Counted from the stretch's first letter, positions 33,861 to 43,124 are shown. The stretch is DNA of 64,000 nucleotides from an uncultured Clostridia bacterium (GCA_944393255.1 CALXZP010000053.1:1-64000), one strand, 5' to 3'. Notes: a model not told the origin generated them from the letters alone. Made by a program: numbers and translations.

Positions 33861-35363
33861 ATGAACAGGACATATGCGGCTATAGATTTGAAATCATTTT
33901 ATGCATCTGTGGAATGTACTGCGCGCGGACTTGATCCTATGACAACAAATCTTGTTGTAGCGGATGAGAGCAGGACGGAGAAAACCATTTGCCTTGCTGT
34001 CTCGCCGTCGCTCAAGGCCTGCGGGATATCCGGACGCGCAAGACTTTTTGAAGTCGTGCAGCGAATGGAAGAAGTCAATAGAAATCGCCGCCGAAGAATA
34101 AACGGACGAGTGTTTGAAGGTACGTCGTACGACAGCTCAGAGCTTTCGAGATCGCCTGCTCTGGAGGCCGGATTTATAACGGCGCCGCCGAGGATGGCGC
34201 ATTATATGGAGATAAGCTCGCAGATCTACGGGATATATTTAAAATACGCTGCGCCTGAGGACATACATGTGTATTCAATAGACGAGGTGTTCATAGATCT
34301 GACGGAGTATCTTGAGGCACAGGGGATGACGGCGCGGGAGCTTACGCAGCGTATGATCGATGACGTACTGAAAGAGACCGGGATAACAGCGGCAGCGGGG
34401 ATCGGTACAAATCTATATCTTTGCAAGATAGCTATGGATATCGTAGCCAAGCATACCAAGCCGGACAGAAACGGAGTAAGGATAGCGGAGCTGGATGAAA
34501 TGAGCTACCGCCGCCGTCTGTGGAACCACCGTCCTCTTACGGATTTTTGGAGAGTAGGACGGGGATATGCCAAAAAGCTTGAGAAGCACGGCATGTACAC
34601 CATGGGCGATATTGCAAGATGTTCGCTCGGAAAATCGTATGAATACCATAATGAAGATCTGCTTTATAAGCTGTTCGGCAAAAACGCGGAGCTGCTGATA
34701 GACCACGCCTGGGGCTGGGAGCCGTGCACCATCGCTGACATAAAGGCTTACAGACCGCAGTCGAGCAGTATAGGCTCGGGACAGGTACTGAAATGCCCGT
34801 ACGACTGGGAAAGCGCGCGTATTATCGTGCGCGAGATGACAGAGGCGCTTGCTCTGGAGCTTGTTGACAAGGGGCTTGTCACGGATCATATCACTCTTAC
34901 CGTTGGATATGACAGGGAAAGCCTTGCACGACCTTATAAAGGTGAGATAGTTACGGACTATTACGGACGAAAGCTGCCAAAGCATGCGCACGGGACGGCG
35001 CGGCTGGAGCGCAGGACATCTTCCGCAAAGCTTTTGACCAGAGCTGCGGCTGAGCTGTACGAAAGCATAACCGACAGAGCGCTGCTTGTACGCAGGGTAT
35101 ATCTCACTGCGGAGAACACATTGCCGGAGGAGAGCTTAGTAACTCCGGCTTATGAACAGCTGGATCTGCTCACGGATTATGAAGAAAGAGAAAAGAGAGA
35201 AAAGGAAGAAGCAGAGGCTCTTGACCGTGAAAAAAGAGTACAGCAGGCTATTTTGGACATTAAAAAGAAATTCGGCAAAAATGCTGTTTTAAAAGGTATA
35301 AGTCTGAGAGAAGGAGCGACTTCCATGGAGAGAAATAATCAAATAGGCGGTCATAAGGCATGA
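33861..35363 (+). CDS. Y-family DNA polymerase (UmuC/DinB-like translesion polymerase)
   Basis: 500 residues. IMS/UmuC-type palm: MNRTYAAIDLKSFYASVEC (D9 metal ligand, F-Y-A-S-V-E), LAVSPSLKACGIS, IHVYSIDEVFIDLTEY (second catalytic D/E pair), then LWNHRPLTDFWRVGRGYAKKL of the thumb. The longer insertion of ~70 residues and a Lys/Glu-rich C-terminus are typical of the UvrX/YqjW-like group in Firmicutes, not of DinB. It copies past damaged bases at the cost of mutations. It overlaps the downstream YolD gene by four bases, a known pairing. No LexA box was recognised upstream. Confidence 0.93.
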   Translation: MNRTYAAIDLKSFYASVECTARGLDPMTTNLVVADESRTEKTICLAVSPSLKACGISGRARLFEVVQRMEEVNRNRRRRINGRVFEGTSYDSSELSRSPALEAGFITAPPRMAHYMEISSQIYGIYLKYAAPEDIHVYSIDEVFIDLTEYLEAQGMTARELTQRMIDDVLKETGITAAAGIGTNLYLCKIAMDIVAKHTKPDRNGVRIAELDEMSYRRRLWNHRPLTDFWRVGRGYAKKLEKHGMYTMGDIARCSLGKSYEYHNEDLLYKLFGKNAELLIDHAWGWEPCTIADIKAYRPQSSSIGSGQVLKCPYDWESARIIVREMTEALALELVDKGLVTDHITLTVGYDRESLARPYKGEIVTDYYGRKLPKHAHGTARLERRTSSAKLLTRAAAELYESITDRALLVRRVYLTAENTLPEESLVTPAYEQLDLLTDYEEREKREKEEAEALDREKRVQQAILDIKKKFGKNAVLKGISLREGATSMERNNQIGGHKA

Positions 35364-35818
35364 GTATCGATAAAAACTTCGGGGATACGCACAAATATGA
35401 CGATATCATCGGACTGCCGCATTATACGTCAAAGAAGCGTTCAAGTATGAGCATATCCGACAGAGCCGCGCAGTTTTCGCCGTTTGCGGCTCTGCGCGGA
35501 TACGGATCAGCTATAAATGAAGCCGCAAGGCTCACCGAGACCAGGCACGAGCTTGACGAAAACTTTAAGGACATACTGGACGGGAAGCTCAGGATGATCC
35601 TGCCGCATATAAGCGAGCGGCCGGAGATAACGGTTACATATTTTGCGCCTGATAAGAAAAAAAGCGGCGGTGCGTATATTTCGGTCACAGGCCATGTGAA
35701 AAGACTGGATACCGAAAAACGCTCCGTTATATTTTCAGATAATACGGAAATACACTTTGATGATATATATGATATCACTGGAGAAATGTTCGGAGGATAT
35801 GAGACAGAAGAACACTGA
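35360..35818 (+). CDS. YolD-like protein
   Basis: 152 residues, start overlapping the polymerase stop (ATGA). YDDIIGLPHYTSKKRSSMS and SDRAAQFSPFAALRGYGSAI are the YolD-like signature (PF08863); the C-terminal half (ITVTYFAPDKKKSGGAYISV then HFDDIYDITGEMF) forms the small beta-sheet. YolD proteins are often encoded directly next to Y-family polymerases and are believed to play an UmuD-like accessory role, though this remains inferred. Both are probably from one transcript. Confidence 0.9.
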   Translation: MSIDKNFGDTHKYDDIIGLPHYTSKKRSSMSISDRAAQFSPFAALRGYGSAINEAARLTETRHELDENFKDILDGKLRMILPHISERPEITVTYFAPDKKKSGGAYISVTGHVKRLDTEKRSVIFSDNTEIHFDDIYDITGEMFGGYETEEH

Positions 35819-35842
35819 AGTTTAAGATACGGAGGTATAGAT

Positions 35843-36298
35843 ATGGGCTATTTATCAAAATTAAGAGAAAAAGTAGGGCATGAGCGTATAATCATGGTGG
35901 GCGCCACGGCATTCGTTGAAAATGAGTCCGGTGAATTGCTTATGCAGCTGCGTTCCGATACTGACGATTGGAGTCTGCCCGGCGGCTGTATGGAGATAGG
36001 GGAAAAGGTAGAAGAAGCGGCTAAGCGCGAGCTGCTGGAGGAGACGGGATTAAAAGCGGAGGATACGGAGCTTATAGGCATATTTTCGGGAAAGGAATAT
36101 TTCTATACATATCCCAACGGCGACAAAGTGGACACGCTTATAATCCTGTATAGAATGAAGGGCATATCGGGAGAGCTAAAGATATCGGACGGTGAGAGCA
36201 GGCAGCTTAAGTATTTCCCGAAAAATGCGCTGCCGAAGCCGCTTGAGGCAAGGACCGAGATAATGTTTGAACGCCTTAAAGATATGGGCGTGCTGTGA
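35843..36298 (+). CDS. Nudix hydrolase
   Basis: 151 residues, ATG after ACGGAGG. The Nudix box GGCMEIGEKVEEAAKRELLE followed by ETGL matches G-x5-E-x7-R-E-U-x-E-E-x-G-U exactly. It likely hydrolyses a nucleotide diphosphate derivative. The N-terminal GYLSKLREKVGHERIIMVGA is common in clostridial Nudix proteins near MutT; the substrate cannot be read. Co-directional, 24 bases after the YolD gene, so probably in the same transcript as the polymerase. A bidirectional terminator follows. Confidence 0.9.
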   Translation: MGYLSKLREKVGHERIIMVGATAFVENESGELLMQLRSDTDDWSLPGGCMEIGEKVEEAAKRELLEETGLKAEDTELIGIFSGKEYFYTYPNGDKVDTLIILYRMKGISGELKISDGESRQLKYFPKNALPKPLEARTEIMFERLKDMGVL

Positions 36299-36305
36299 CG
36301 AAAAA

Positions 36306-36354
36306 AGAACGGCCCGTTCAATTTTACGGAAATGATCGGGTCGTTCTGATTTTT
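36306..36354. terminator. Bidirectional terminator between convergent Nudix genes
   Basis: AGAACGGCCCG (36306-36316) pairs with CGGGTCGTTCT (36337-36347) with one G-T, loop about 20 bases; T's on the plus side and A's on the minus side serve both directions. Confidence 0.75.
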
Positions 36355-36889
36355 ATCCAAGCAGGGCCTTTGCCTTTAATATTGCGATCGCGGTCTTGCA
36401 ATCGTATATTTCATTGTTCATTACCATGTTATAAAGCTCGTCGAGCGGATATTTTTTTACGTTTAAAAATTCGCCCGTGTCCAAATGCTGACCGACATAT
36501 TCAAGCTCGGTAGCAAGATAAATAGTAAGCTTTTCCTCGCAGTATCCGGGCGTTGCGTAGTAGGTGCCGAGAGGAACTATATTGTTTGCCTTATATCCCG
36601 TTTCCTCTTCAAGCTCGCGCATACCGGCGGTAAGCGTATCGGTATCGCTCGCTTCAAGCTTCCCGGCAGGGATCTCGAGCATCATCGATTTTGCCGCGAT
36701 CCTGTATTGGCTGACCATAAACACCTCGCGTTCCGGGGTCACTGCTATGATACCTACTCCGCCGTGATGCCCGACTATCTCGCGTTTAGATTTTTTTCCG
36801 TCAGGAAGCTCAACGTCGTCAACTCTGACCGATATCACTCTGCCGTCGAATATACGTTCCGTTCCGATAACCTTTTCTTCAAAATCCAT
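36353..36889 (-). CDS. nudF: ADP-ribose pyrophosphatase (Nudix)
   Basis: 178 residues. MDFEEKVIGTERIFDGRVIS and VDDVELPDGKKSKREIVGHH at the start; AAKSMMLEIPAGKLEASD and the Nudix core RELEEETGYKANNI, then APGYCEEKLTIYLA-like text, are typical of NudF. It hydrolyses ADP-ribose to AMP and ribose 5-phosphate. Last gene of the minus-strand purine block; a 22-base gap follows the deaminase. The link to purines is by position only. Confidence 0.9.
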   Translation of the reverse strand: MDFEEKVIGTERIFDGRVISVRVDDVELPDGKKSKREIVGHHGGVGIIAVTPEREVFMVSQYRIAAKSMMLEIPAGKLEASDTDTLTAGMRELEEETGYKANNIVPLGTYYATPGYCEEKLTIYLATELEYVGQHLDTGEFLNVKKYPLDELYNMVMNNEIYDCKTAIAILKAKALLG

Positions 36890-36911
36890 ATCCTACGATC
36901 CTTTCACAAAT

Positions 36912-37388
36912 TCAAAGACTGATATTTACTTCGCGTCCCGATGGAATATATTTTCTGTACTTTATACCTACCATGTCGAACATTTTTTTTGCGGCGTTGT
37001 CGCTGTCGGATTCCGCGTATTTGTCCGACAGATATATGATCTCCGCGATCCCGCTCTGGATTATAGCCTTTGCGCACTCGTTGCAGGGAAACAGCGTTGA
37101 ATATATACGCGATCCCTTGAGCGATGGCGACGGACTGTTTAGTATAGCGTTCAATTCGGCATGGCATACATACATGTATTTCGTATCAAGCGGAGCGCCG
37201 TTTCTCCGCCAGGGCATAAGCGAATCGGCGCAGCCTATGGGCATGCCGTTGTATCCGAGCGAGAGTATCTTGTTTTCGCTGTTTACTATGCAGGCTCCAA
37301 CCTGCGTATTCTCATCCTTTGAGCGCATGGCGCTAAGCAGAGCGATGCCCATAAAATACTCGTCCCATGAAATATAATCAGTTCGCAT
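36912..37388 (-). CDS. dCMP/cytidine deaminase family protein (ComEB-like)
   Basis: 158 residues. Zinc site is complete: the CHAELNAI motif (His-x-Glu) and PCNECAKAI (P-C-x-x-C). TDYISWDEYFMGIALLSAMR and DTKYMYVCHAE fit ComE operon protein 2/dCMP deaminases. It probably makes dUMP from dCMP for dTMP synthesis. Its start overlaps the end of purD by 11 bases, so the gene belongs to the purine operon transcript. No competence gene neighbours it. Confidence 0.85.
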   Translation of the reverse strand: MRTDYISWDEYFMGIALLSAMRSKDENTQVGACIVNSENKILSLGYNGMPIGCADSLMPWRRNGAPLDTKYMYVCHAELNAILNSPSPSLKGSRIYSTLFPCNECAKAIIQSGIAEIIYLSDKYAESDSDNAAKKMFDMVGIKYRKYIPSGREVNISL

Positions 37389-38649
37389 ACTTCTTTATCC
37401 CTATATCGCTTCTGTGGAATTCGTCCTTCCACGTGATCTTTCCTACGGCCTCATAAGCTCTCTTTATAGCCTTGTCGAGATCGTCGTCTACTGCGGTCAC
37501 ACCGAGAACGCGTCCGCCGCTGTTTACATATTTTCCGTTTTCAAGCCTGGTGCCGGCATGGAACACTATAACTCCGTCCATGGCGTTTGCATCGTCTATA
37601 CCTGAGATCTCAAAGCCCTTTTCATATGAAACGGGATATCCGCCCGACGCCATCACGACGCATACTGCGGCGTTGTCCTCCCATTCGATGCTGACTTCGT
37701 CAAGACAGCCGTCTATAACGGCCTGCATGATCTCTACAAGATCTGTTTTAAGGCGGGGGAGAACTACCTGTGTTTCGGGATCGCCGAAGCGGCAGTTGTA
37801 TTCTATAACCTTAACTCCGTCCTCTGTCATCATAAGTCCGAAATACAGAACGCCCTTGAACGGTCTGCCCTCAGCCGACATGGCTTTTACGGTGGGTATG
37901 AATATATTTTCCATACATTCCTTCGCCTTTGCATCGTCATAAAGGCGCGACGGCGAAAATGTACCCATGCCTCCGGTGTTCAGCCCGAGGTCGTTATCAT
38001 ACGCGCGCTTGTGATCCTGCGCGGGGACCATGGGGCATACGGTATTGCCGTCGGTAAAGGCTAAGACAGAGACCTCGGGGCCGGTCAGATATTGCTCAAT
38101 AACGACTCTGTTTCCGCTGTCGCCGAACTTTTTGTCGTCCATTATCTCCTTTATCCCCTCAACAGCCTCCTGTTCATTCTGCGCGATTATAACTCCCTTG
38201 CCGAGAGCAAGTCCCTCTGCTTTTATGACGGCGGGGTATGTACCCTTTTTTACATACTCTATAGCCGACGCGCTGTCTGTGAACACCTCGTAAGCGGCCG
38301 TGGGTATATTGTATTTTTTCATAAGCTCCTTGGAGAATACCTTGCTTCCCTCTATAACCGCCGCGTTTGCGCGCGGTCCAAAAGCTTTTATTCCGGCCGC
38401 CTCCATAGCGTCCACCATTCCGAGGACGAGCGGATCGTCCGGCGCCACAACTGCCAGGTCTATTTCCTTATCCTTTGCGAATGCGACCATTGCTTCAATA
38501 TCGGTCGCGCTTATGTCCACGCATTCGGCGAGCTCGGATATACCTCCGTTTCCCGGTGCGCAGTAGATCTTTTCAGCCAGCGGCGACTGTGCGATCTTCC
38601 ATACTATAGTATGCTCGCGTCCGCCGCCGCCTACAACTAATATTTTCAT
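37378..38649 (-). CDS. purD: Phosphoribosylamine-glycine ligase
   Basis: Start at 38649 (GAAAGGAG upstream) rather than a 30-base longer frame; 423 residues. MKILVVGGGGREHTIVWKIA opens the protein; FGPRANAAVIEGSKVFSKEL, YPAVIKAEGLALGKGVII, EQYLTGPEVSVLAFTDGN and YNCRFGDPETQVVLP are the ATP-grasp motifs of PurD. It joins phosphoribosylamine and glycine using ATP, step 2 of purine synthesis. It lies between the AICAR transformylase gene and the deaminase. Confidence 0.97.
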   Translation of the reverse strand: MKILVVGGGGREHTIVWKIAQSPLAEKIYCAPGNGGISELAECVDISATDIEAMVAFAKDKEIDLAVVAPDDPLVLGMVDAMEAAGIKAFGPRANAAVIEGSKVFSKELMKKYNIPTAAYEVFTDSASAIEYVKKGTYPAVIKAEGLALGKGVIIAQNEQEAVEGIKEIMDDKKFGDSGNRVVIEQYLTGPEVSVLAFTDGNTVCPMVPAQDHKRAYDNDLGLNTGGMGTFSPSRLYDDAKAKECMENIFIPTVKAMSAEGRPFKGVLYFGLMMTEDGVKVIEYNCRFGDPETQVVLPRLKTDLVEIMQAVIDGCLDEVSIEWEDNAAVCVVMASGGYPVSYEKGFEISGIDDANAMDGVIVFHAGTRLENGKYVNSGGRVLGVTAVDDDLDKAIKRAYEAVGKITWKDEFHRSDIGIKKYAN

Positions 38650-38675
38650 TACAGAACTCCTTTCACGAACAGCGA

Positions 38676-39851
38676 TCAATGATGGAACAGCCTTATACCC
38701 GTAAATGCCATAGCTATACCGTATTTGTCGCAGGTCTCTATTACATTGTCGTCGCGTACCGAGCCTCCGGGCTGGGCTATATAATAAACGCCTGATTTAT
38801 GCGCTCTTTCGATATTGTCGCCGAACGGGAAGAACGCATCCGAGCCGAGCGAGACCTCTGTGTTTTTCGCTATCCATTCCTTCTTTTCCTCTGCTGTGAG
38901 GACTTCGGGCTTGACCTTGAAGAACTGCTGCCAGATCCCCTCAGCGAGTACGTCGTCATGCTCGTCTGAAATATAAACGTCGATGGTGTTGTCTCTGTCG
39001 GCGCGTCTTATTCCGTCAACAAACTGCAGACCGAGCACCTTCGGACATTGTCTGAGCCACCATGTATCGGCTTTCGTTCCGGCAAGACGCGTGCAGTGTA
39101 TTCTCGACTGCTGACCTGCTCCTATGCCTATTGCCTGACCGTCTTTAACGTAGCACACGCTGTTGGACTGGGTGTATTTAAGTGTTATGAGCGCTATCAT
39201 AAGATCGCGTTTTGCTTCATCCGGAAGCTCCTTGTTGCTTGTAACAACGTTGTCAAGCAGCTCGGTATTTATATCAAGCTCGTTTCTGCCCTGCTCGAAC
39301 GTAACGCCGAAGACCTGCTTGCGTTCTATCGGATCAGGAGTGTAAGCGGGATCTGCCTTAAGTATGCAGTAATTTCCCTTTTTCTTCGCCTTTAAGATCT
39401 CAAGAGCTTCATCGGAGTATGAAGGAGCTATTATGCCGTCGGAGACCTCTTTTTTTATGAGCAGCGCCGTGGACTTGTCGCATTCATCAGAGAGAGCTAT
39501 AAAATCGCCGAAAGACGACATCCTGTCCGCGCCTCGTGCTCTCGCGTACGCATTGGCCATGGGTGTCAGCTCCACATCGTCGGTGAAGTATATCTGCTTG
39601 AGAGTATCTGAAAGCTCTGTGCCTACAGCCGCGCCGGCGGGGGATACGTGCTTAAAGGACGCAGCGGCAGGAAGTCCGGTGGCCTTTTTCAGTTCCTTGA
39701 CCAGCTGCCAGCCGTTTAAAGCGTCAAGCAGATTTATATACCCAGGCCGTCCGCAGAGAACCTCTATTGGCAGTTCTCTGCCGTCGTCCATGAATACGCG
39801 CGACGGCTTCTGATTTGGATTGCAGCCGTACTTGAGTTGCATTTCGTTCAT
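38676..39851 (-). CDS. AICAR transformylase (stand-alone, no cyclohydrolase domain)
   Basis: Start at 39851 (AGAGGA nine bases before); an ATG at 39860 is directly against that site and is less likely. 391 residues: MNEMQLKYGCNPNQKPSRVF, AAASFKHVSPAGAAVG, ITLKYTQSNSVCYVKDGQAI, GAGQQSRIHCTRLAG, SDAFFPFGDNIERA and VRDDNVIETCDKYGIAMAFTG are the transformylase half of PurH. The N-terminal MGS-like cyclohydrolase half is absent. It moves a formyl group from 10-formyl-THF to AICAR. The missing last step is provided by the PurO-type gene just upstream (39878-40594). Confidence 0.94.
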   Translation of the reverse strand: MNEMQLKYGCNPNQKPSRVFMDDGRELPIEVLCGRPGYINLLDALNGWQLVKELKKATGLPAAASFKHVSPAGAAVGTELSDTLKQIYFTDDVELTPMANAYARARGADRMSSFGDFIALSDECDKSTALLIKKEVSDGIIAPSYSDEALEILKAKKKGNYCILKADPAYTPDPIERKQVFGVTFEQGRNELDINTELLDNVVTSNKELPDEAKRDLMIALITLKYTQSNSVCYVKDGQAIGIGAGQQSRIHCTRLAGTKADTWWLRQCPKVLGLQFVDGIRRADRDNTIDVYISDEHDDVLAEGIWQQFFKVKPEVLTAEEKKEWIAKNTEVSLGSDAFFPFGDNIERAHKSGVYYIAQPGGSVRDDNVIETCDKYGIAMAFTGIRLFHH

Positions 39852-39877
39852 TTGTATCATTCCTCTCGTTTTGATCT

Positions 39878-40594
39878 TTATTTGTTCTTGTTCACTATCC
39901 TTGTGCTCGTTCTGCCCGTTTCGAGGTCAATAAATCTCACGAACAGCGAGACCTTGTTGTCTTCATTTAATGCGTTCCAAAGCCCGTCGGTGAATTCGTC
40001 TATATCGTCCGGTATCTCTACAAGCTTAGGTTCGCCCTCAAAGGACGGCAGGGGAGAGCCGTCGCCCATATATGTGTGTATAAATCGCCCTTCTCCGGAT
40101 ATAGGCGTTTTATATGAAAATGTAAATCTCAGGCAGGACTCCGGGTCGCCGTTATCGCTTTTCAGTATCGACATGGCATAATTGAAATCGCCGTTGTCGG
40201 TGGTTTTTATGATCCCTGATATCCTCGGCGTGTAATTCGGCGCGTCGTCTTCAAACTCTCGTGTGCGCAGCGCCTGCTCGAAGGTGAGCTGCTGATTCAT
40301 AAGCTCATACACGGTATCGGTCTGATCGCCGTTCGTCACTATAGTTTTGTTGCCGAGAACGCGTACCGGAGCGTATATTATGAGATGCGGGTCCTCAAGC
40401 TTGGAGGGATCGAAGGCCTGCGTGCGTATGCCGTCGCCGTCCTCGGTGAAGATCCTGTTGCGGCTGTTTACGCTTCGTCCCATGATAAAATATGCCGCAA
40501 CGGCGTTTTTGCCGTCTGCGCTCTTGCCTATAACGATCCCTCTGCCGGGATATGCGTTTGACCTAAGCTCCTGATAAATATTTAATTTCTCCAT
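39878..40594 (-). CDS. purO: IMP cyclohydrolase, PurO type
   Basis: 238 residues with AAAAAGGAGATC upstream. SNAYPGRGIVIGKSADGKNA, AAYFIMGRSVNSRNRIF, TQAFDPSKLEDPHLIIYAPV, TIVTNGDQTDTVYELM and DDAPNYTPRISGI are the signatures of PF07826, the archaeal-type IMP cyclohydrolase found in some Clostridia. It closes FAICAR to IMP, the last step. It is directly followed by the separate transformylase gene, making a functional equivalent of PurH from two unrelated parts. The assignment is strong; the history (transfer or ancient) is inferred. Confidence 0.9.
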   Translation of the reverse strand: MEKLNIYQELRSNAYPGRGIVIGKSADGKNAVAAYFIMGRSVNSRNRIFTEDGDGIRTQAFDPSKLEDPHLIIYAPVRVLGNKTIVTNGDQTDTVYELMNQQLTFEQALRTREFEDDAPNYTPRISGIIKTTDNGDFNYAMSILKSDNGDPESCLRFTFSYKTPISGEGRFIHTYMGDGSPLPSFEGEPKLVEIPDDIDEFTDGLWNALNEDNKVSLFVRFIDLETGRTSTRIVNKNK

Positions 40595-40662
40595 AGTCGA
40601 TCTCCTTTTTATAAATCAATCAGATACTTGATAGGCGTATAGCCCGCAATTATCTATGTAAA

Positions 40663-41259
40663 TCATATCCGGCCGCTGCACACCATTTCCACCGCTTCGG
40701 GAAGGATCGTCCATTCTGCCTCTTCCATGACCCGGCGCTGCAGGGATTCGGGTGTGTCGCCATCCTTTACGTACACGGCTTTCTGAATGAGTATTTTTCC
40801 GCCGTCAACCACTTCGTTAACGAGATGTACCGTTGCGCCGGTAACCTTCACTCCGTAGTCCAGCGCGGCCTCGTGCACCTTAAGACCGTACATGCCTTTG
40901 CCGCAGAAAGAGGGGATAAGAGACGGATGTATATTAACTATCCTTCCGGAGTACTCCTTAAGAAGCTCGCCGCCGAATATAGCCATGAACCCGGCAAGAA
41001 CTATTATATCGACCTGCATCTCTTTCATGTATGAACAGAGCTGTCTGCTGAACTCGTCCGCGTCTCCGCCGCAGTCGGCATTTTTGCGGATCACCTTTGT
41101 AGGTATTCCGGATTTTTTTGCGCGCTCGAGTCCGTATGCGCCGGCGCTGTTTGAGCATACGCAGACTATCCTTCCGCTTTTTATGACGCGGCCCTGCTTG
41201 TCTATAAGCGCCTGGAGGTTTGTTCCTCCGCCCGATATCAAAACTCCGATATTTTTCAT
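40663..41259 (-). CDS. purN: Phosphoribosylglycinamide formyltransferase
   Basis: Start at 41259, sharing the A of TAATG with the purM stop; an upstream 26-codon extension lies inside purM and is rejected. 198 residues. NIGVLISGGGTNLQALID, VCSNSAGAYGLERAKKSGIP, VLAGFMAIFGGELL, NIHPSLIPSFCGKGMYG and VTGATVHLVNEVVDGG carry the Asn-His-Asp catalytic set. It transfers formyl from 10-formyl-THF to GAR, step 3. Coupled to purM. Confidence 0.97.
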   Translation of the reverse strand: MKNIGVLISGGGTNLQALIDKQGRVIKSGRIVCVCSNSAGAYGLERAKKSGIPTKVIRKNADCGGDADEFSRQLCSYMKEMQVDIIVLAGFMAIFGGELLKEYSGRIVNIHPSLIPSFCGKGMYGLKVHEAALDYGVKVTGATVHLVNEVVDGGKILIQKAVYVKDGDTPESLQRRVMEEAEWTILPEAVEMVCSGRI

Positions 41260-42296
41260 TATACGATCTCCACGTCCTTGCTGCCTTCCGCAAGCTCGCC
41301 TATGATATAAGCCCTTTCGCCCGCTGCCTCGAGGCATTTGACTGCCGCCTCCGCCTTGTCCGGATCGACTGCAACTATCATTCCTATGCCCATGTTAAAG
41401 GTGTTGTACATATCCATCTCCGGTATATCGCCTTTTTTGCGTAGCAGCTCAAATATCGGCAGAACGTCCCAGCTGCCCTTATGTATAACGGCTTTCAGAC
41501 CGTCCGGAAGCATTCTCGGAACGTTTTCGATAAAGCCTCCTCCCGTTATATGCGAGACTGTGTTTATCCCCACTTCGTCTATAAGCTTCAGAAGCGGCTT
41601 AACGTATATCCTTGTAGGCGTAAGAAGAGCCTCGCCTATGGTCATGCCGAGCTCTTCGCTGTATTCCGAGAGGTTGGCTTTTGCATTTTCGCCGTTGAGA
41701 TCAAACAGCTTGCGTACGAGCGAATAGCCGTTTGAGTGGATACCGCTCGACGCTATGCCGATAAGCTTGTCTCCGGCCTTTGCCCTGTCTCCGTCTGTGA
41801 TCTTTGTCTTTTCGACTATGCCTACGCTGAAGCCGGCAAGGTCGTATTCGTCCTCGGGATAAAATCCGGGCATCTCTGCCGTTTCTCCGCCTACGAGAGC
41901 GCAGCCGGCGCTCACACAGCCGTCAGCAACGCCTTTAACGATCTGCGCTACCTTTTCCGGTACGTTTTTGCCGACCGCGAGGTAGTCAAGGAAGAATATG
42001 GGCTTTGCGCCGGAGCATGCTACGTCGTTTACGCACATCGCTACGCAGTCCTGACCTATAGTGTCGTGCTTATCGAGAAGAAAAGCGATCTTAAGCTTTG
42101 TTCCCACTCCGTCGGTACCCGAAACGAGGACCGGATCCTTGTAGTCCTTTGAGATCTCAAACAGACCGCCGAAGCCGCCTATGCCTCCGAGCACGCCTTC
42201 TATAGACGTTCTCTTAACATCGTCCTTTATAAGTCTCACGGACTCATATCCGGCCTCAACATTAACGCCGGCTGATTTGTAAGCATCTGTAGCCAT
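41259..42296 (-). CDS. purM: Phosphoribosylformylglycinamidine cyclo-ligase
   Basis: 345 residues. [83 protein letters not shown] and [17 protein letters not shown] are standard PurM motifs. It closes FGAM to AIR using ATP, step 5. About 96 bases separate it from the upstream zinc-ribbon gene; purN starts at its stop. Confidence 0.97.
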   Translation of the reverse strand: MATDAYKSAGVNVEAGYESVRLIKDDVKRTSIEGVLGGIGGFGGLFEISKDYKDPVLVSGTDGVGTKLKIAFLLDKHDTIGQDCVAMCVNDVACSGAKPIFFLDYLAVGKNVPEKVAQIVKGVADGCVSAGCALVGGETAEMPGFYPEDEYDLAGFSVGIVEKTKITDGDRAKAGDKLIGIASSGIHSNGYSLVRKLFDLNGENAKANLSEYSEELGMTIGEALLTPTRIYVKPLLKLIDEVGINTVSHITGGGFIENVPRMLPDGLKAVIHKGSWDVLPIFELLRKKGDIPEMDMYNTFNMGIGMIVAVDPDKAEAAVKCLEAAGERAYIIGELAEGSKDVEIV

Positions 42297-42392
42297 AATA
42301 GTATCTCCTTAAATTTAATAAATTTTATATCTCTTTCAAATACGGCAGCGCCTTGCAGAGATCGGTATCTTCACTTGTACGGCGATATGTTT

Positions 42393-42605
42393 TCAGTTGC
42401 CGATAAGGAAGTCGAGGATGTTCATCCCCGTGCTTGTCTGAGCTCTGTAAAGCTCTGTATATCCGCAGCTGCGGCAGGTTATCGTTATAAATTTTTTATT
42501 TTGGATATCAAAAATTTTTGCAAAATTTCCGCCAGTAGCCTGAAACTGGTCGGAGTCGAATTCCGTGCAGCCGCATTTTGAACATATGAATTTATGATTT
42601 TCCAT
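42393..42605 (-). CDS. Small zinc-ribbon protein
   Basis: 70 residues with two Cys pairs: CSKCGCTEF and CRSCGYTEL. Between them lie QATGGNFAKIFDIQNKKFIT, which resembles the DUF2082-type zinc-ribbon nucleic acid binding family as I recall it. It lies between purE (18-base gap) and purM. A role in purine synthesis is not known; it is likely a hitch-hiking conserved protein, or a regulator of the operon. Confidence 0.75.
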   Translation of the reverse strand: MENHKFICSKCGCTEFDSDQFQATGGNFAKIFDIQNKKFITITCRSCGYTELYRAQTSTGMNILDFLIGN

Positions 42606-42623
42606 GATCGCTTGTCATCCTTA

Positions 42624-43124
42624 TCAGAGCGCCGCCGCTCTTTCCTTTATCGCCCGGTCTTTTTCCGCTACGGCCTCAGCCATTTTTATACGCGCTTTTT
42701 TGAGTGTTTCGCGCAGATAGCCGTATTTGAGCGACAGCATTTCTGCTGCGAGTATGGCGGCGTTAGTTCCGTTATTAAGTCCTACTGTTGCAACGGGGAT
42801 ACCCGGCGGCATCTGCACCGTGGCAAGAAGGGCGTCCATTCCGTCAAATGTCGATTCGATCGGTATGCCTATTACGGGCAGCGTGGTATTGGCCGCTACT
42901 ACGCCTCCGAGGTGAGCCGCCATCCCGGCGGCGCATATGATGACCTCAATGCCGTTCTTTTCTGCATTCTGTGCATATTCCATAGCCTTTTCGGGCGTGC
43001 GGTGCGCAGATATGACGTTTACCTCAACGTCAATATTGAATTCCTTGAGCTTTGCAATGCAGCTTTTTATCTTATCAAAGTCCGAATCGGATCCCATGAT
43101 AAGCGCTGCTTTGGGGTTAGACAT
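42624..43124 (-). CDS. purE: N5-carboxyaminoimidazole ribonucleotide mutase
   Basis: 166 residues. [73 protein letters not shown] and [17 protein letters not shown] are the PurE signature. It makes CAIR from AIR or N5-CAIR. No purK is visible next to it. It begins after a terminator-like hairpin that separates it from purF, so it may have its own promoter in 43130-43200. Confidence 0.97.
   Translation of the reverse strand: MSNPKAALIMGSDSDFDKIKSCIAKLKEFNIDVEVNVISAHRTPEKAMEYAQNAEKNGIEVIICAAGMAAHLGGVVAANTTLPVIGIPIESTFDGMDALLATVQMPPGIPVATVGLNNGTNAAILAAEMLSLKYGYLRETLKKARIKMAEAVAEKDRAIKERAAAL

Noticed and set aside
37472-37942. Long plus-strand frame inside purD
   Set aside because: Antisense to a clear purD and rich in Ser/Thr/Pro from reverse reading.
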